Shown here: positions 46,428 through 60,200 of the stretch, piece after piece
Layout: every line of letters begins with the position of its first letter
Numbering within the stretch: the stretch's first letter is position 1
NCBI GenBank assembly: GCA_018524725.1
Contig: JAEUWP010000259.1
Location: forward strand, 62,001 to 126,000
Length of the DNA stretch: 64,000 nucleotides
Source of the DNA: Podaxis mareebaensis
Lineage: Eukaryota; Basidiomycota; Agaricomycetes; Agaricales; Agaricaceae
Direction of reading: 5' to 3'
Translations under genes and position numbers: made by a program
The notes under the pieces: model-generated
What the model saw: the letters and a program-made list of their open reading frames with translations, nothing else
Told to the model about the DNA's origin: nothing
Database searches by the model: none

Positions 46428-49400
46428 GGTTGGGGGGTGGTGGTTGGGAAGAGAGGAATGAATGCGACTAGGGCAGGACGCCGAACAGACTTGTAACTCA
46501 AGTACTCTGCCGGCCTTGGCAAACCACGTGATCGTCCTGATGGCTGTCGCTTGGGTCCCTTGCACCACTCAGGTCACCCCTATATCTCTTGGCCACATTC
46601 TGAGTCAGAATTCTTGTACATATATGATTCCATCCACGCACACGACTCTTTTCGTGTAAATACATACTTAGGTCATGATAGCTTGGTTCCTGTCCAGCTT
46701 TCCTTTTATGCGTGCACCGCGAAAGCGTTGGTGGTTTCTACGGGTGGCATCCCGACATTACTGCCTCTATCTGACTGGTAGAGGGAATATACAAAACATT
46801 CGCGTCCTCAATCCCCATGGAATCATTTACAAAGAATGAGACAACGCTTAGGATGAAGAATACCGTTCGCGACCCAACGTAGCTCGGACGGATCCCGCGC
46901 ACCTTCAAGTATGCTTTTAAGGTTGTGTCAAGCGCCTTTCACTCTTGCTTCTTGCCCCTGCAAGCAGGGGCACGAACGAAGAGCGAAATATTGACAGACC
47001 TTGCATTTCTTCCCACCAGGCCTCCAGCATCGTTCGCTGGATTGCCTCTGGTGTCCATGTCACTGTAGATAACCCCACCTTAGGCGAGTTCTACAGTGTT
47101 GCTCTCTATTTTTACTTCTTTCTTCACTTAAAGAACGTCTGAGGCAGTTGTTAATGATATGAACCCTGGTCTTTGCTAACCAGAACTGAGAACTTGACAT
47201 CTATGTGCTCCAGTTATGGAGACTGGACAGGGTCTCAGTGTACTTTGACAGTCTCATATCGAACCCGCCCGTAGTACGATATATTGCCCCCATTATCATG
47301 TGTCAAGGTCGAATGACAACGACGGTGTTCGCCCATAACACGTTAGTCCTCTCGCATCGATGCTGTTCGCAATCCTTTCGAATAATCCGACAAAGCAATC
47401 CGAAGGTCCCATCTTCTACACTTCGATATCGGCTATACGTTCGTTCCCATCGGTGATGTTGTCGCTTGATAAACTCTGCTGTAAGGATCCGTTACCCAGC
47501 ATTAACTTTTGGTGACCTTCACGATGGGTGGGGCTTGCAATGAGTACAAAAACGACTGGCCGCGAGAGCATCATGAGCATGCCATTGGAGAGTTTTCGCA
47601 ACACACTGATTACTTCCAACATTGCACAAAATAGCCACCGAGCGCCTTTGCCAAAGGTCTCTATTGTCTTTTAACGTATAGTTACACTTCCTCATACTCT
47701 CCACATTCACCAATACCACGCCTGTCACCTCATTGTTCCAACGTGCCTTAACGATACTTGCGTCATCGAACTGCGAATAAGAAATTGATTTCACATCTTC
47801 CTTGTATCTTCCTTCTGCGTTCTGGGTTCCAGACTTCTCCGCCGTGGTGTGGTTATCGTCACGCTTCATTAAAGTGCTTCGGCCGCTTTTATTTTCATTG
47901 CCTGCTTGATTCACGGGCTGTCACCTTATGCCTTACTTGGAAACTGACGTAGGGGAGTTGGAGGAAACATATGGATGCCATTCTTCGACCAGTCCTTTAA
48001 CGGATCCGCGGTTAACCTACCATGAAGTCTTCGTAAACACATTCCGGAATTTGTTGAACGCCACGGCTTTCACAGGCTTTTTTCAACCGGTGGACGTCAT
48101 CGCTGTCATTATTCCTCAGCGTGGATGCATCCAGGAGATTCTGGGGTTCCTTTCGCACGGCCCATCTTCAATACACCTTCCGGCAGTGGCCAATGGCAGG
48201 ATGTTGGGATGTACCATAGTATCACCAACTTGCCTTTCTGAACTACTCAGCAGATCTTCGCTTGGCCTTGCCATCAGTCAAAGTGTTTCGCGATGTATTT
48301 ATTGGCCTGTCGAATGTTGACCTACAGACGGAACGGTGCGGCATTATGTTTCGAATTTCTGAATGCTTTGGTTCATATCAGACAACGTTCGCCTCTGTAT
48401 CAACCCAACCAACTCGGCTTATCGCCGACCCTTTTCGTCAGCTACACCCCGTGTACCGCCACCACCAGGAAAATGAATGACGAAATGCAGTATGCCGATG
48501 CGCGGCCGTCCCGTAAATCATTTCGATGCCACTACCCACGAAACGTTTTGTTCATAATTTCCGCTCTTCTGGCCAACGCTCACGATTCTCCGGAGTCGAG
48601 TCTACGCCACAAGATCTGAGCCACAGCAGAATGAAACACATCAGTCATTCACGGAGTAATATAATACGACAGCGGCGACCGCCGCTCGCTGCCGCGCACT
48701 CCTAAGCAAACCGTCCACCCATCCCTTTATTCATCATGCACATATGTAGCAACTACTACTCACTCCATTAGTTCATGACTGACGACTCATATCAACAGTG
48801 ACATCGCAGATGAGGCATATCTATGCCAGTCTGGTAAGTTATAGATTACTTAGCACGGCACCACTAGTCTCTACATCAACGTTCAACGCATGAGATCAAC
48901 TCGTGACCTCACTTACGACGTTTGGATAAGCCTTGGTTGGTCATGAGGGCAGGTACACAACCCGGAAGACGACGTCAGATCCCCATATACAGTCCAATAC
49001 GCCGAGAAGCACGTATCAGGGTGTTTAGACAGAGGTCCCACTAGTGCTGCCTTGACGCGTTTTTGCTGGACATGCTAATGCTGTATGTCGTAACTTCTAA
49101 TGGTGAGTTTCGAGGTGGTTGTGATTAACCGATGCCGATATTTCGGACATACTACTGTGTTTTGAGCTTGGGCTGTCAGCAGGTGCTTGGCGAAACCCAT
49201 TTCGAGATACGAACGGTCGTAAAGTGTACGGAACTTCATGAGCACGGGCAGTCCTGCACTGTCAGGGTCTACGATCGAGTGCACGGGCCTGAAGGTTCGA
49301 GCATAGCGCCGACTTGCAGAGTAGGACCCGCACTTAAAGTGGGGGATCAGAGCTATTTCTGGCCACGAATTTACTTCGCTCAGCGTTTTAATGTTGCTTC

Positions 49401-52400
49401 ATTTATTACGGCTTCGCGGCACCATGAACCATCCACTTCTCGATATATTGGCATTGAATACATCTGACTTGAACAGCATTCTACTGCGGTTGAAATCTCA
49501 ATATCCACCTTTTACTGGTTGATCTCTCTACAAACAGACTCTAGCATTTAAGGCTATACATAGCACATTTCCGCCGAGATGGATTAAGCTATACTTGACA
49601 AGGACTTTTTACAGCCGTTCAAACGCATGCGTTGGTCTTCATAAGTCATTTGCAGCCCTGAGAGCACGCCTAGCGTGCCCAAGTGCATCATCAGGCTCGA
49701 CCTTCTGACGGATGGAGGCTGGCTAAGGCCGAGACTTGCATCTTCCTATACCGTAAAGCGTGATTCAGCACCTTAGTAAACGCAGGACACATTGCACCTG
49801 CGTGCATGGCCTAGTGCTCTCCGCCTAGCAGTGGTTTAAGATCCTCGTGTCCAGGCCCGATATAGATTAGATTTCCGAAAGGTTTCAATATCTCTTTGAA
49901 TCACTGGTTCTTTACGGATTCGGAATCAGCACAGGCAACTGAATAGCAATGAGCCATACGGTCGTTTCTGTTGTTGACAGACAATACGCGTCATTGTGAT
50001 GGCTTGAAGTCACGACAGAGTCCCTCGTGCCCCATTTAACTGGTTTTGAAACGGTTTTTGATTGGCTGGGCTTTGTGAACTGAGCAAACCGAGCCTGCCA
50101 GGTATGCACAAACTAGTGTCTGGCGTCCTTTGCGAGATCGAATGTTGGAATCTTGTGATTTTCGCGTTCTAAAGGCCTTGATGCCCCCAGGCAGAGCAGA
50201 TTTGAACTTGTCGGATTTGTGAAGAGGGCGCCTCTGTGATTAATGGCTTTCGTCATCTTATCCTTGATAAGGCCTTCAACATAACTTGCAGTTTTGGGAT
50301 ATGAGGGTACCACACTAATTAGCGCGCTCGCAGCATGAACTTCTGATGGTGGCGGAAGAGATAATGCTGTTGAATGGGAAAAGAGGTCTGTGGATTTGTG
50401 TATGAGCTTTAGTTTAGTCATATTTCAAATGAACTCGGGCGAATGATCGGTGCGTATACCACCAATATAAGATTGGAGCACTTGTGGAGGATAAGGTAGA
50501 AAATCGATGTGAACAATTAAGTGGCATACCAAAACTGTACGTCCTGAGCCGTCGCTTTGGCTGGTCAACTTATGGTAGATAAACACGTTGGCTAGAGCAG
50601 GATCAGAAACATAGAGAAACCGATGGAACGCCCTGACCTCTGGCAGCGTGTTCGGCCAATGAAGACTGAGCTTGACAGCTATAATGGACAAAGAAGAGCT
50701 TTCGAACCCTCACTCATGGCAGAGACAGAGTTTGGATCAAACACGTTGTCTGATATGATTAGACGAGCTCTCCCATAAGGGTATCAGTTCATCGCTTGCT
50801 TGCTCATGTGAATATACGCTCCTCAAGGGGTTTCCACCTTTCGAGCCTTGGGCTTGGAGAGGTCTGGGAGGTAAGGACGACGGGTGGTTGAGGTGGTGAG
50901 TAACTTTTGGCTACTTCACCGGGGTGGGTGTCGCAATAGCTATGTCAATCATTCAACGAGAAATAATTTGAATGACAGCTACGCAAACTGCCAAGAGGGT
51001 TAGTAAGGACTCGAACTTGAAATTCACTCACTTGCCGCCTTTCCCTTCGGTCAATCATCATTCTACGACCAGCCCTCATCCATGTGTCCAACTCAGCCCC
51101 CCCCCACTGCTTCTTGTTCCTGAACTTTGCCAGGCGGTGGTAAAGGGATTCTGCTCTGTCCAGCAGATTCAATCTTCTTCCACGACATCCGCTAAGCTTT
51201 GTATCCTCAACTGATGTTCGACCAATTTGGTCCAGTCCGAATCCCGAGTTCCGAAAGGACGCGCGTCCCGTGTTTTGGTGTCCTTATCAGCTTTGTGACA
51301 TCTAACGCCAACGGCTACACCTTCCTTGGTCTTTCAACGCGGTGCTTGATGGCTTCTCGGGCACCGAGCCTTCTCACCGCCAACAATTTGCTCCACTGGT
51401 CGAGACCCTGTCTCAAGGTCCGAAGCCACTTTTAATTATCTCCATGGGACCATGCTATACTTATGGGTTTCTTAAGTTTTCCGCTAAGACAAGAGGGGTG
51501 GGTGGCGAGATGAGGCTTATGGTCAATACGACATGAGGATGATGGCCTGTTGAAATCTATGATCACCTGCAAAGTTTGAGTTTGAACCTCGAGACGATTG
51601 ATACAGCACTATAACCGCAGCGGACCGGCTATTGTCTTGTGTTTGATTGTCTGGATTTTGGGGGTTCAGGTTCGTATCTTCGGAGCGAGTCGCTGGTGCT
51701 GTAGTGAGCCGTGCTATAGATTCCCAGTCTCGTTCCCACACCTATTAATTGACCCGGACATTTTAGTGCAGTAATGGTGTAGGAAGTTCTAATCAGACTA
51801 CTTCCCTGGTCCTTGTCGGTATGTTTTCCATAACGAATGGTATTCGGTACCTGTTCAAGACGATAGGATTTGCGCGCAGGACCACGGGTGGGGACTTGAT
51901 GCCGTATTAATTCATTGGGATCAGCGACTCGATGGGGGTGTATGAGCAAGAAGTCGCAGAACGTATGGATAGATGTCTTCTGAGAGCTCATTGGACTATT
52001 TCTGAGGAAAGGGAAGCAGGAGTTAAGGGGAAGCAGGCTCGCCTGGGGATTGAAAAGGCCTCGACAAATTTACACAGCCGTAGAAGTAACATAAGAAGCT
52101 CCCTTTTGGAATTCTGGAATCTGCTGCGGTTTTGTCCCGAGCAGGGGAGCATTTAGAGTGGCAGTCGCCTCGTACGTACCAGCTTCCAGGGCTCTAGAAC
52201 TAACGGTCAAGGAACACACCAGATTCGTGAGCGGTGTTGGCGCCGAGCTGATGGTTGGCGGGCCCTAAATGTGGCCACAAAGCTGGTACTTCCACAACCA
52301 CATGCCAGATACTTCGGTGAACAGTCGGCCTGACTCGAGGGAAATCCACGTATTCATTTCCAGTAAGCGAAATGAACTAGAGTGGCGCTCACATTTGATC

Positions 52401-54521
52401 CTCACCACAACTGGTACGATCTCGTGAATTCGTCCTGTCAAAGGCATTCACAAAAGATACTGATCTTCCTACTTTCGTTTGTAACTGTACATTTTACAGT
52501 ACATACTCTGACTCCCCTAAATGCAGTGTCGAACCTGAACCATCTGCCCTTTACTGGGTGGTTCGAACTTTGCGCAAACCGTGGGTTTCGTTTCCCTGGG
52601 ATTTCCGAGGGCCTATTCACTAGTAAACAGGCGTCGGAGGCTTAGTCACACTGAACAGCGCCTTTACATGTCAGCAAGTCGAGAACTTAGCCCGGACTCT
52701 GCTCAGTTGCATATGGCGTCCACACCACACAATCATTTAAGTCCGAATTTTTCATCGGAAAACAGAAGAATCCGACTTCGGAACGCGAAACACGTTGGTG
52801 AGAATACCCAGTTATCAACTTGTTACACGTCCCACAGTTCACCATCCACAACCCGAACAGCAACAACGTCGCTAATCATTCAGAGAAAAATCTCTGAAGA
52901 ACCGTTTTACCCAGACGTTTCTCCGGTCATTTGACTCCTCAAGTCAGTTCACCGCACTCAACACGGTTATATTATTAATAAAATCCACACATTTTAACAA
53001 CCGACACGTACACCAGGGGCCCTGTAGTTACATTAACACCAATGGAACCTTGGTGCCTCGAGGCACATTCCTCCACCCACCAACTTCCATATACATACCC
53101 TATTCCCGAAAAAAAAATACAGCCACTGATTAATTGGTCCGGCACGCCGGCAGAATGCGAAGAACACTCCGGCTAATTTCGAACCGACGGTCCGGATTGT
53201 GAGCTCGCGGATGATACGGAACGGAACATCTTTCCTACGCTTAATATGAACTGGAGGTCTTTCCCAGGAAATCATGGTTGAGTTGCTCTCGAGATCTGAT
53301 TAGATTATGTTGATGGTGGAACGGAGGGACTCGCGTGCGTGATCGAGACTGGCGTTTTTGGGTCTTTGTCGGACGCGGTGGGTCATCATCGGGTCATCAT
53401 CGTGGTACGTGGCTTGCAAGCCGGAGTTGCGAGCTTTGTTTCCTTGGGTCCTGGTGGGCGAGGAAGAGGTGAGTTTCGGCATGATGCCGAAATGATCGTC
53501 GTATCCTGAAAGACCATGGTATGTCGTTACCAGACTTGCAAAGAACCAAAGTGGGAAAGAAGTGGAGGTAAAGACCTTGTGTGTGCCCATAGAAGCTTAT
53601 AGGTCCATGTTATTGCCCGCCTCGATCAAACCACTAACTTTCCTTCGAAATCATCATTAACACGGAAAGGCTATTTGAGAGCGGCGGCCAGATGAAATAG
53701 CAGATCTACACCCCCACTGATCCATCTCATCTCAACACTCATCAAGCAATCGATACCCGCATATCTACCATCTACACACGCTCATACCCACTTCCATACA
53801 ACACCAACGGCAATCATCCCAACGATCAAAATCGAATCGATAACCACGTTTTACGTTCCCCAAGTTCATCTCACATCGATCCGTGACATCACCCCGCTCC
53901 TCGATTGTATACAAGTATCAAAATGTGTATCAGTATATCAGCGATAGATCGATAACACAACGGGTACTCACAACCCCACACAATCCATCTATATCCAGGG
54001 GTTACGATTGCCCAGTCCAATCCATCGATAGTAGATTGCGATTAGGATCGATGAGGTCGATATAGCCGTGAGAGCTTCAAGGAGCGGGTGTATACTTATA
54101 CACTGGCCAGGGTTGAACGGAACCTTCCCCTTCTTCTGACGATCCGATGCTTTGTATGTATGCTCTGTCTACTTCAGTGCGGAACACGGATATGGAGTTG
54201 CGAGCCTCGAGGCTTATGAGCTCTACCTCTCTCCTCCCTTTTGCTCATACCTTCCACTTCTTCGACTCTTGTATTGATTGACTTTACTATTCCGAGCCCT
54301 CTTTTTGTTCGGAGATGGGTGTCAGGCTGCAGGCGCCGAGATTTGTCTGAGTCTGTCTTGATATCTCCCTTCCCCTGTCGACATTGCCAGCTCATCATCT
54401 ATCACCATTTGACTCATTCCGGATCCGACTTAGGGCTCTTTGGACATGAACAGTTCATCAAAGCAAGATCCTGAAAAAAAAATCTAGATACAAGATCTCA
54501 AAAAGAAGAAATGCGGCAGAA

Positions 54522-54670
54522 GGGGGGGAGGAGGGGGAGGGGGAGGAGGAGGAGGCGAAGGAAGGAGTGTGTGGAAGTGCGGAATGGAAGGTGGGAGGCG
54601 GATAGGAAGCGGAGCAGGAGTGGAAGCGGGAAGAAGGGTAGGACGGATCAAGACAGCGGAGGCGAAGAAA
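54522..54670 (+). repeat. Polypurine tract with G-quadruplex-like runs
   Basis: From 54522 the plus strand has a run of seven G, then two runs of five G, followed by repeated GGAGGAGGA and further A/G-rich sequence to about 54670, nearly free of T. Such tracts can form G-quadruplex or triplex DNA; here that is only a possibility. Confidence 0.6.
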
Positions 54671-56338
54671 GAGGGACGGAGTGGTATTGCGGAGGCGAGG
54701 GAGGATGGAGCGGAGGTGAGACTTTGGGGGCGAGTGGTCGTGAAAGTCTGGGTCTAGGTTGAGGGCGTGTTTCGTCGTTGTGGGGAGCAGGTTGGATGAG
54801 GTGGCAGGGGTGATCAAATTTTCGTGAAATTTGGTACGTCTTTTCTTTCGTTTGAGGAATTACAAAAAATGGGCCGGAGGGCACCATGCGTTGTCAACGA
54901 AATTTCAACATGAAGAATGATGCTGGGAACTGAGACCGCAAATCAATTTCGAAGACATTTATTGATAGGAGGCGGCGATACCAAACCCCGTCTCTATGAA
55001 GGCAAGAACGTTTGCGGAAGCAAAGCATAAGGAAGGCAGGAAGACGAGAAGCATAAAGCCACTGCAAGCCACATGCAATCGCGAAGTAAATGATTGGCGT
55101 GGTGGCGTGGCACGTTGAAACCCGAGAACAGGAAGCAGAAAACAGGAACGATATCTGGAAGGCGAAGTCGAAAACGAGGCGGGAACTCGCCGGCCGGGTA
55201 GCGGCTTAGAACGAAGAAGCGTAGAGAGTCGAGAGCAGCGTGCCCAGCAGGTGTGTTGCCCTCGGTGATGTTTTAATCGATACTTACCCCACACTCTCCA
55301 GTACATGCGTTCGAAGGGCAGAGACGGAAATGAAATCCGTTACGTCGACGATTTAATGACGGCCCTGTTTTTTATTTTTGAGATCTGTTCGGGTGGGCAC
55401 AAGGGGCTTGTGGTGATGGCTGCCGCGGACGGGCGTGGATGGAGAGAAGGTTGGTAGCGGCTTCTTGGGTCGCGATTGCCTTTTGTGGGAAGGTGGCCGG
55501 GGAGATCATCGGTGACGCTAAATGAAATAAGATTCGCCGAGTGTGTTAGATGAGAGAGGGACGTGTTAGGAGGTAAGGGTAAGGGTGAAGGAGGGTATGA
55601 GAGACGGAAGTGATTCGTCGAATGTGTTTCGAGTGGTTTGCCCAGGAGCTCTGGATAAGGAGGATATTGGCACTAGCCGGCATAAGGACGGACGATGGCA
55701 GTGACTGATGAACGTTTGAGCATTCTGCCTCACGTTGCGTGGGGGTCTGATGTAACAACGTTTGCAAATGCCATTGCACAATCATTGCCGCATAGTTGGC
55801 CCATCTCGGCGTCCGACTAGGACGAAGAGGCTGAAACGAAAAGAACGAGGGCTAGCCGTTTGGTAGTCATCATTAACACAGAAGAGTAAAAAGGGAACAT
55901 GGTATGGTTAATCCGACTTTCCCCTTTTTGCATGAGGGTGGAGATTCTTGGAGGAGTGTGCCAGATATGGCAGGTCGACCATTTGGTCAACAAGTCAAGT
56001 GTTCTTGTTATTCGAGGTGGAAGGAGTAATTATAAGGGTCCAATGTTCACATCTGAACATGTGCGCACTGTAGATACCTGATGGGGGCGTGGGCGTCGAA
56101 GGCTGTCAGGCATCAGGCGAAGGGTTTATCTCTAAGAGAGAGGCGGAATGAGAGACTGGGTGATTCTGATGATGCGATTGGGCGACCCTTGAGTGTTCTG
56201 GTTCTCCCGCATCTTCCTATGGTCTTGAGGCAGCTCCAAATAGGGGTGTGGGAAGGACGAGTGACGTATGTGTAACCTTGGCTAGTCATGCCATGCAGAG
56301 AGATGTTGTGTCGAGTGGTTCTGGTTCTTCTGACTTCT

Positions 56339-56364
56339 GATAGTAGATAGTATGCGTACTGATA
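56339..56364 (+). promoter_or_regulatory. Cluster of three GATA-factor sites
   Basis: TGATAG, AGATAG and TGATAG (GATA cores at 56339-56342, 56346-56349 and 56361-56364) all fit the HGATAR consensus bound by fungal AreA/Nit2-type factors. They lie about 900 bp upstream of the start of the GATA factor itself, so autoregulation is a reasonable guess. Confidence 0.35.
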
Positions 56365-56541
56365 GAAGACGGCGAGGCATGCCGGATCCAAGGGACAGGC
56401 GAGACAAGGGCTATCTCTGCGAAATAGTCTTTCATAATAAGCGGGGATTGCTGACGATACAATGAGTCGTGTCAATCAAGTTATCACATTCACGTCTGTC
56501 ACTATGGAAGGCGGGAGAGGAATGATGAGAGCATGGAGACG

Positions 56542-56570
56542 GGGCAACGTAGGGCAACGTAGGGCAACGA
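56542..56570. repeat. Three-copy 10-bp tandem repeat
   Basis: GGGCAACGTA occurs three times in a row, the last copy ending GAT instead of GTA. Short simple repeat with no evident role. Confidence 0.8.
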
Positions 56571-57263
56571 TTACAGAGGGCTTTTGTATTCATCCATACG
56601 ATACACGGCTAATAATAACGGGCGAAAGGAAAATTCTGGCGAGGTTTGTGATACTCGTCGTCGGGTAGGGAGGGAAGAAGGGAGTCAGGGAAGAAAGAAG
56701 GGGACAGGGACTCTCACAGCCTCGTCTGATGAAAGGGTCCGGAATGGAGAGGGAAGGGCCGGTATCAGCGACGGAATATAATATGTTTTTGGAAGATGGA
56801 CTAGGAGGCTTCGCGTCTGCCTCGAGGGAGAATGGGGAGTCCCGTGATGAGCGATCGGAAGCATTGGGCGAGTGGGATTGCCGGAAAGGCACATGAATGG
56901 GGAGGAGCAGAGACTAGGGCAATGGGCATTGTTATAAATGCAGCAAGCGGGCGGCGCTAACGGAGGGGAGGCTGTGACGAACAGGAGGAGGTGTTTCTGT
57001 GAAGAAGCGCAGGCGGGGTGGACATGAGGAGATTTGGGCCATGCAGGGAGGGCGTTGAAAGGCCTCGTGTTGACTGGGGAGGGAGAGGAAAGTGAGCCAG
57101 ACTGGATGGAGACGAACCGAGCTGGGGGCAGCCGGAGAGATCGGTGCGAGATTGTTATGTCGTAATTGGAAATAGTGAACTGCAACGTGCTGATCAACGA
57201 TTTTCTGTGGATCTATAACTCGTCCTTTCTCCTCTTTCTCCTCGTCCCACCCCCCAGAGTTCA

Positions 57264-60200
57264 ATGCCCTCTATCCTTAATCTCAAGTTCAAAGTACGGT
57301 CTTCTTTTTCTGAATCTCTTTTCTTCTGCTGACTTTGCCCAGGGAAACAAGTCTTTCGTAGCCTTTTCCAACCTCAATGACACCGAGGCTCTGACAAAGA
57401 CCTGGAAGGTCTGCTCTCTTCCCACTCTCCCCCCTCCTCCGTCCTTCGTCCTTACCCCTTCCCAGGTCTGTACAAAGGTAGCCAGTTACCTCGAACAAGG
57501 CCAAAGACTCGAGAACTTGAGCTGGAGGTTATGGCATCTTCAGAACCTCATGGTCGATACCGACAACGCCAAGTCTAAACGCGAGTTCAAGAAGCTCTCA
57601 AAATGCATGGGTGACAAACTCGACAAGGAGAAAGGCCGGTCAGTGTCCATCTGTTACCGCCCACCTCAACAGCCTTGGACCCTGACAACGTAATCTTATC
57701 TACTACAGGAGTATCGAGGAGCTCGAGGCCCCCGATTTCAAGCGCACCTTCTCCAGCGACATGATCCGCCAACGCGCCGCCGAAAAGGAGCGCTACCGCG
57801 AGCAGAGCTCCAAGCCTGGTACCATAAAACGAATGCAGTTCACCTTCAGCGTCGACCAACCATCTGCCCCCGGCGCCAATCTGCCTGTGAAGAAGCCTGA
57901 CCTTAAACCGTCTCCCGAGTTTACCAAGCGCACTCGTGCCGCAGTCCGCGCGCAGGCGGATGACTCGACCAACGTTACGTCTACTACCCATGTCACCGCC
58001 TCTACCACTACCTCATTCTCTCAGTCCGATGATATGGCCGTTGTCGAGGACAGCGCCCATGATCAGGACAATTCTGCTTCTCAGTCCCACCCAATTACTT
58101 CCTCAACAGCATCTCAGTCCCGACCTTCTCACGTTTCCCAGTCTTCTCAATCGCTCAAGTTCGATTCCATCTTCAATCAAGGCTTCGGTCCATCAGCATT
58201 ACTTTTCCCTACTCCCACTCTCACGACCCGCATGAACTACGGCGAAGGGCTCAACCCCTCCAACTCTTCTAACGACACTTTCACAGTTCCCCGACCTACC
58301 ATCGAGCTCCCCCTCGATGAAATCCTTAGCAATGTCGATAGTCCCGTTGCTTCCGTCCTCGAACATCACGAAAACGATACCCAACAGTTCCATCAACAGC
58401 AACTTCCGCAATCGCAGCCGCAGCCGCAGGCACAGTCTCAACCTCAACCTCAACCTCAACCTCAACCTCAACAACAGCAGCAGCCGCAACCACAACAAGA
58501 CGTCATCATGCACACGATTTCGTCGGCGGCCTCCATGACGAACAACAACAATAACAACAAGAGGAGAACACGAAAATCTTCCGTTGCCACCCGTGACGAT
58601 GGCGACAGCGACGACGAGGCGAGTGATGCCGCTGCCACTACGTTCGCAAATCCCATGCTGAAGAGCATCACCCCCCTATCGCAGGCGGTAAAGGAGGCGA
58701 CTCTTCCCGAGACTGTGGCTCCATCCAAACTGAATCCCCTTTTCACCACCACGGCAGTTACGCGCACCAATATCAACACCCGTCCCACGCTCACCGTCAA
58801 AACCCAGACCACCAACAGTCGCTCTTCGGGACCTGGTGCCACTGCTACTTCCCTTAATCCCTCTGCTCTCCGAAGTGGTAACAGCGCACCCGGTGGCGTC
58901 AAAGCCGAGTGCTCTAACTGTGGTGCGACTCACACTCCCCTCTGGCGTCGAGGGTTGAATGACGAGTTGAACTGCAACGCATGTGGCTTGTATTGCAAGC
59001 TTCACAAGCGCCCTCGTCCAAAGAGCATGCGTAATAACCATGGTGAGGGAAGGACTCAGACCGCACCCAGGCAAGATCCCGTCGACGTCATGGGTGAGTG
59101 TTCTATCGGATCTAGGGGTCGATCAACGAATGCGAACGTGCCGGTAGCTCAAACAGCTCAATGTTACAACTGCCACACCACCGCGACGCCCCTATGGAGG
59201 AAGGATGATGAAGGCAAGACCGTTTGCAATGCGTAAGTGTCCAGATAATTTGAACCGTGTTTGTCTATACCGACCGCAACTATGGACAGTTGTGGTCTGT
59301 ACTACAAGCTTCATGGCTCCGCACGTCCCATTTCCATGAAATCGGATGTTATTCGCAAACGCTCCCGTCATGATGCCAGACGGGGAAGTAATGCTGGTGC
59401 CACTGGTGTTGAGGACACTCCCTCCGCTAGCCCTGGCGTCAGTCGTCGTGCCTCCCCCGCTCGTGATCCTTCTCCTACCCTCGCTCCCGACTCCACCACT
59501 GCCCTCTCCTACGATTATTCCCAAGACCATCTCACCGACGCCTTCGGTACTCAGTCTGAACTTGTCGGTGCTTTGGGCCAAGACCAAAGTGCTGCCAACT
59601 TGTTCCAAAACACATTCCAGTTCCAGTTCCCCGGCCCTTACCATCCCGACTATCTGTTGCAGATGTACACAGCGCACGCTCAAGCTGCTGCTGTCGCCAC
59701 TGCTGCTGCAGGGACTGATGGTCTTTCGGGATTTGGTAGCCCATCCGTCGGCGTGGTCGACATTGCTTCCTCTGCTGGTAACAGCGGGAACGCGAATGGC
59801 GCCAATAACAATTCCGAGATGGACATATCTCTTATGAGCCCGCGATCTCCGAAACGTAGGAGGATGAGTACAGATTCGGCATCCGAACCCCCTTCCTCGG
59901 CAGTCTCTTTTTCGTCTTTTAGCGATGGTTATTCCCCACCCTCTAGCACGACTTCCCTTTCCTCGAGATCCTCAATGGAGTTTCCTTTCACCTCTTACAC
60001 CACCGCCACAGGAGCAGCAACGAATGGAGGAGCAGGTGGAAACTCCAACCCTACTGGGCCTGCACTCCGAGGATCCGGAAACACGTTCTGGCATCCACCC
60101 ATGATGCCGCAGAGTGATGAACACACATCCTCGCCTCATTTGGGTTTCCACCCGCCGATGCTTCCGCCTGCGTCAGCTTCGTCGCCTGGTGGTAAGAACC

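Larger units (their letters stand above)
46428..57263. other. 10.8-kb gene-poor region
   Basis: No gene could be assembled. The longest frames (for example 47928-48320 +, 49132-49467 +, 50691-50425 -, 51172-50945 -) have no recognisable motifs and are separated by stops in all frames. The left part (46.6-53 kb) is of mixed composition and may contain decayed genes or old transposons. The right part (54.5-57.2 kb) is purine-rich on the plus strand and probably belongs to the regulatory region and 5' leader of the GATA factor. Local features in it are listed separately. Confidence 0.4.

Noticed and set aside
46428..46568. Upstream in-frame ATG at 46568 for the acyl-CoA synthetase
   Set aside because: The extra residues look like 5' leader, and the family starts near MPRVHTNKPGF.
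47928..48320. 130-aa ORF as a gene
   Set aside because: No family motif, no promoter or intron context, and other frames nearby are full of stops.
50985..51030. B-box-like GTTCGAGTCC on the minus strand
   Set aside because: No A box or pairing ends at the right distance; chance match.
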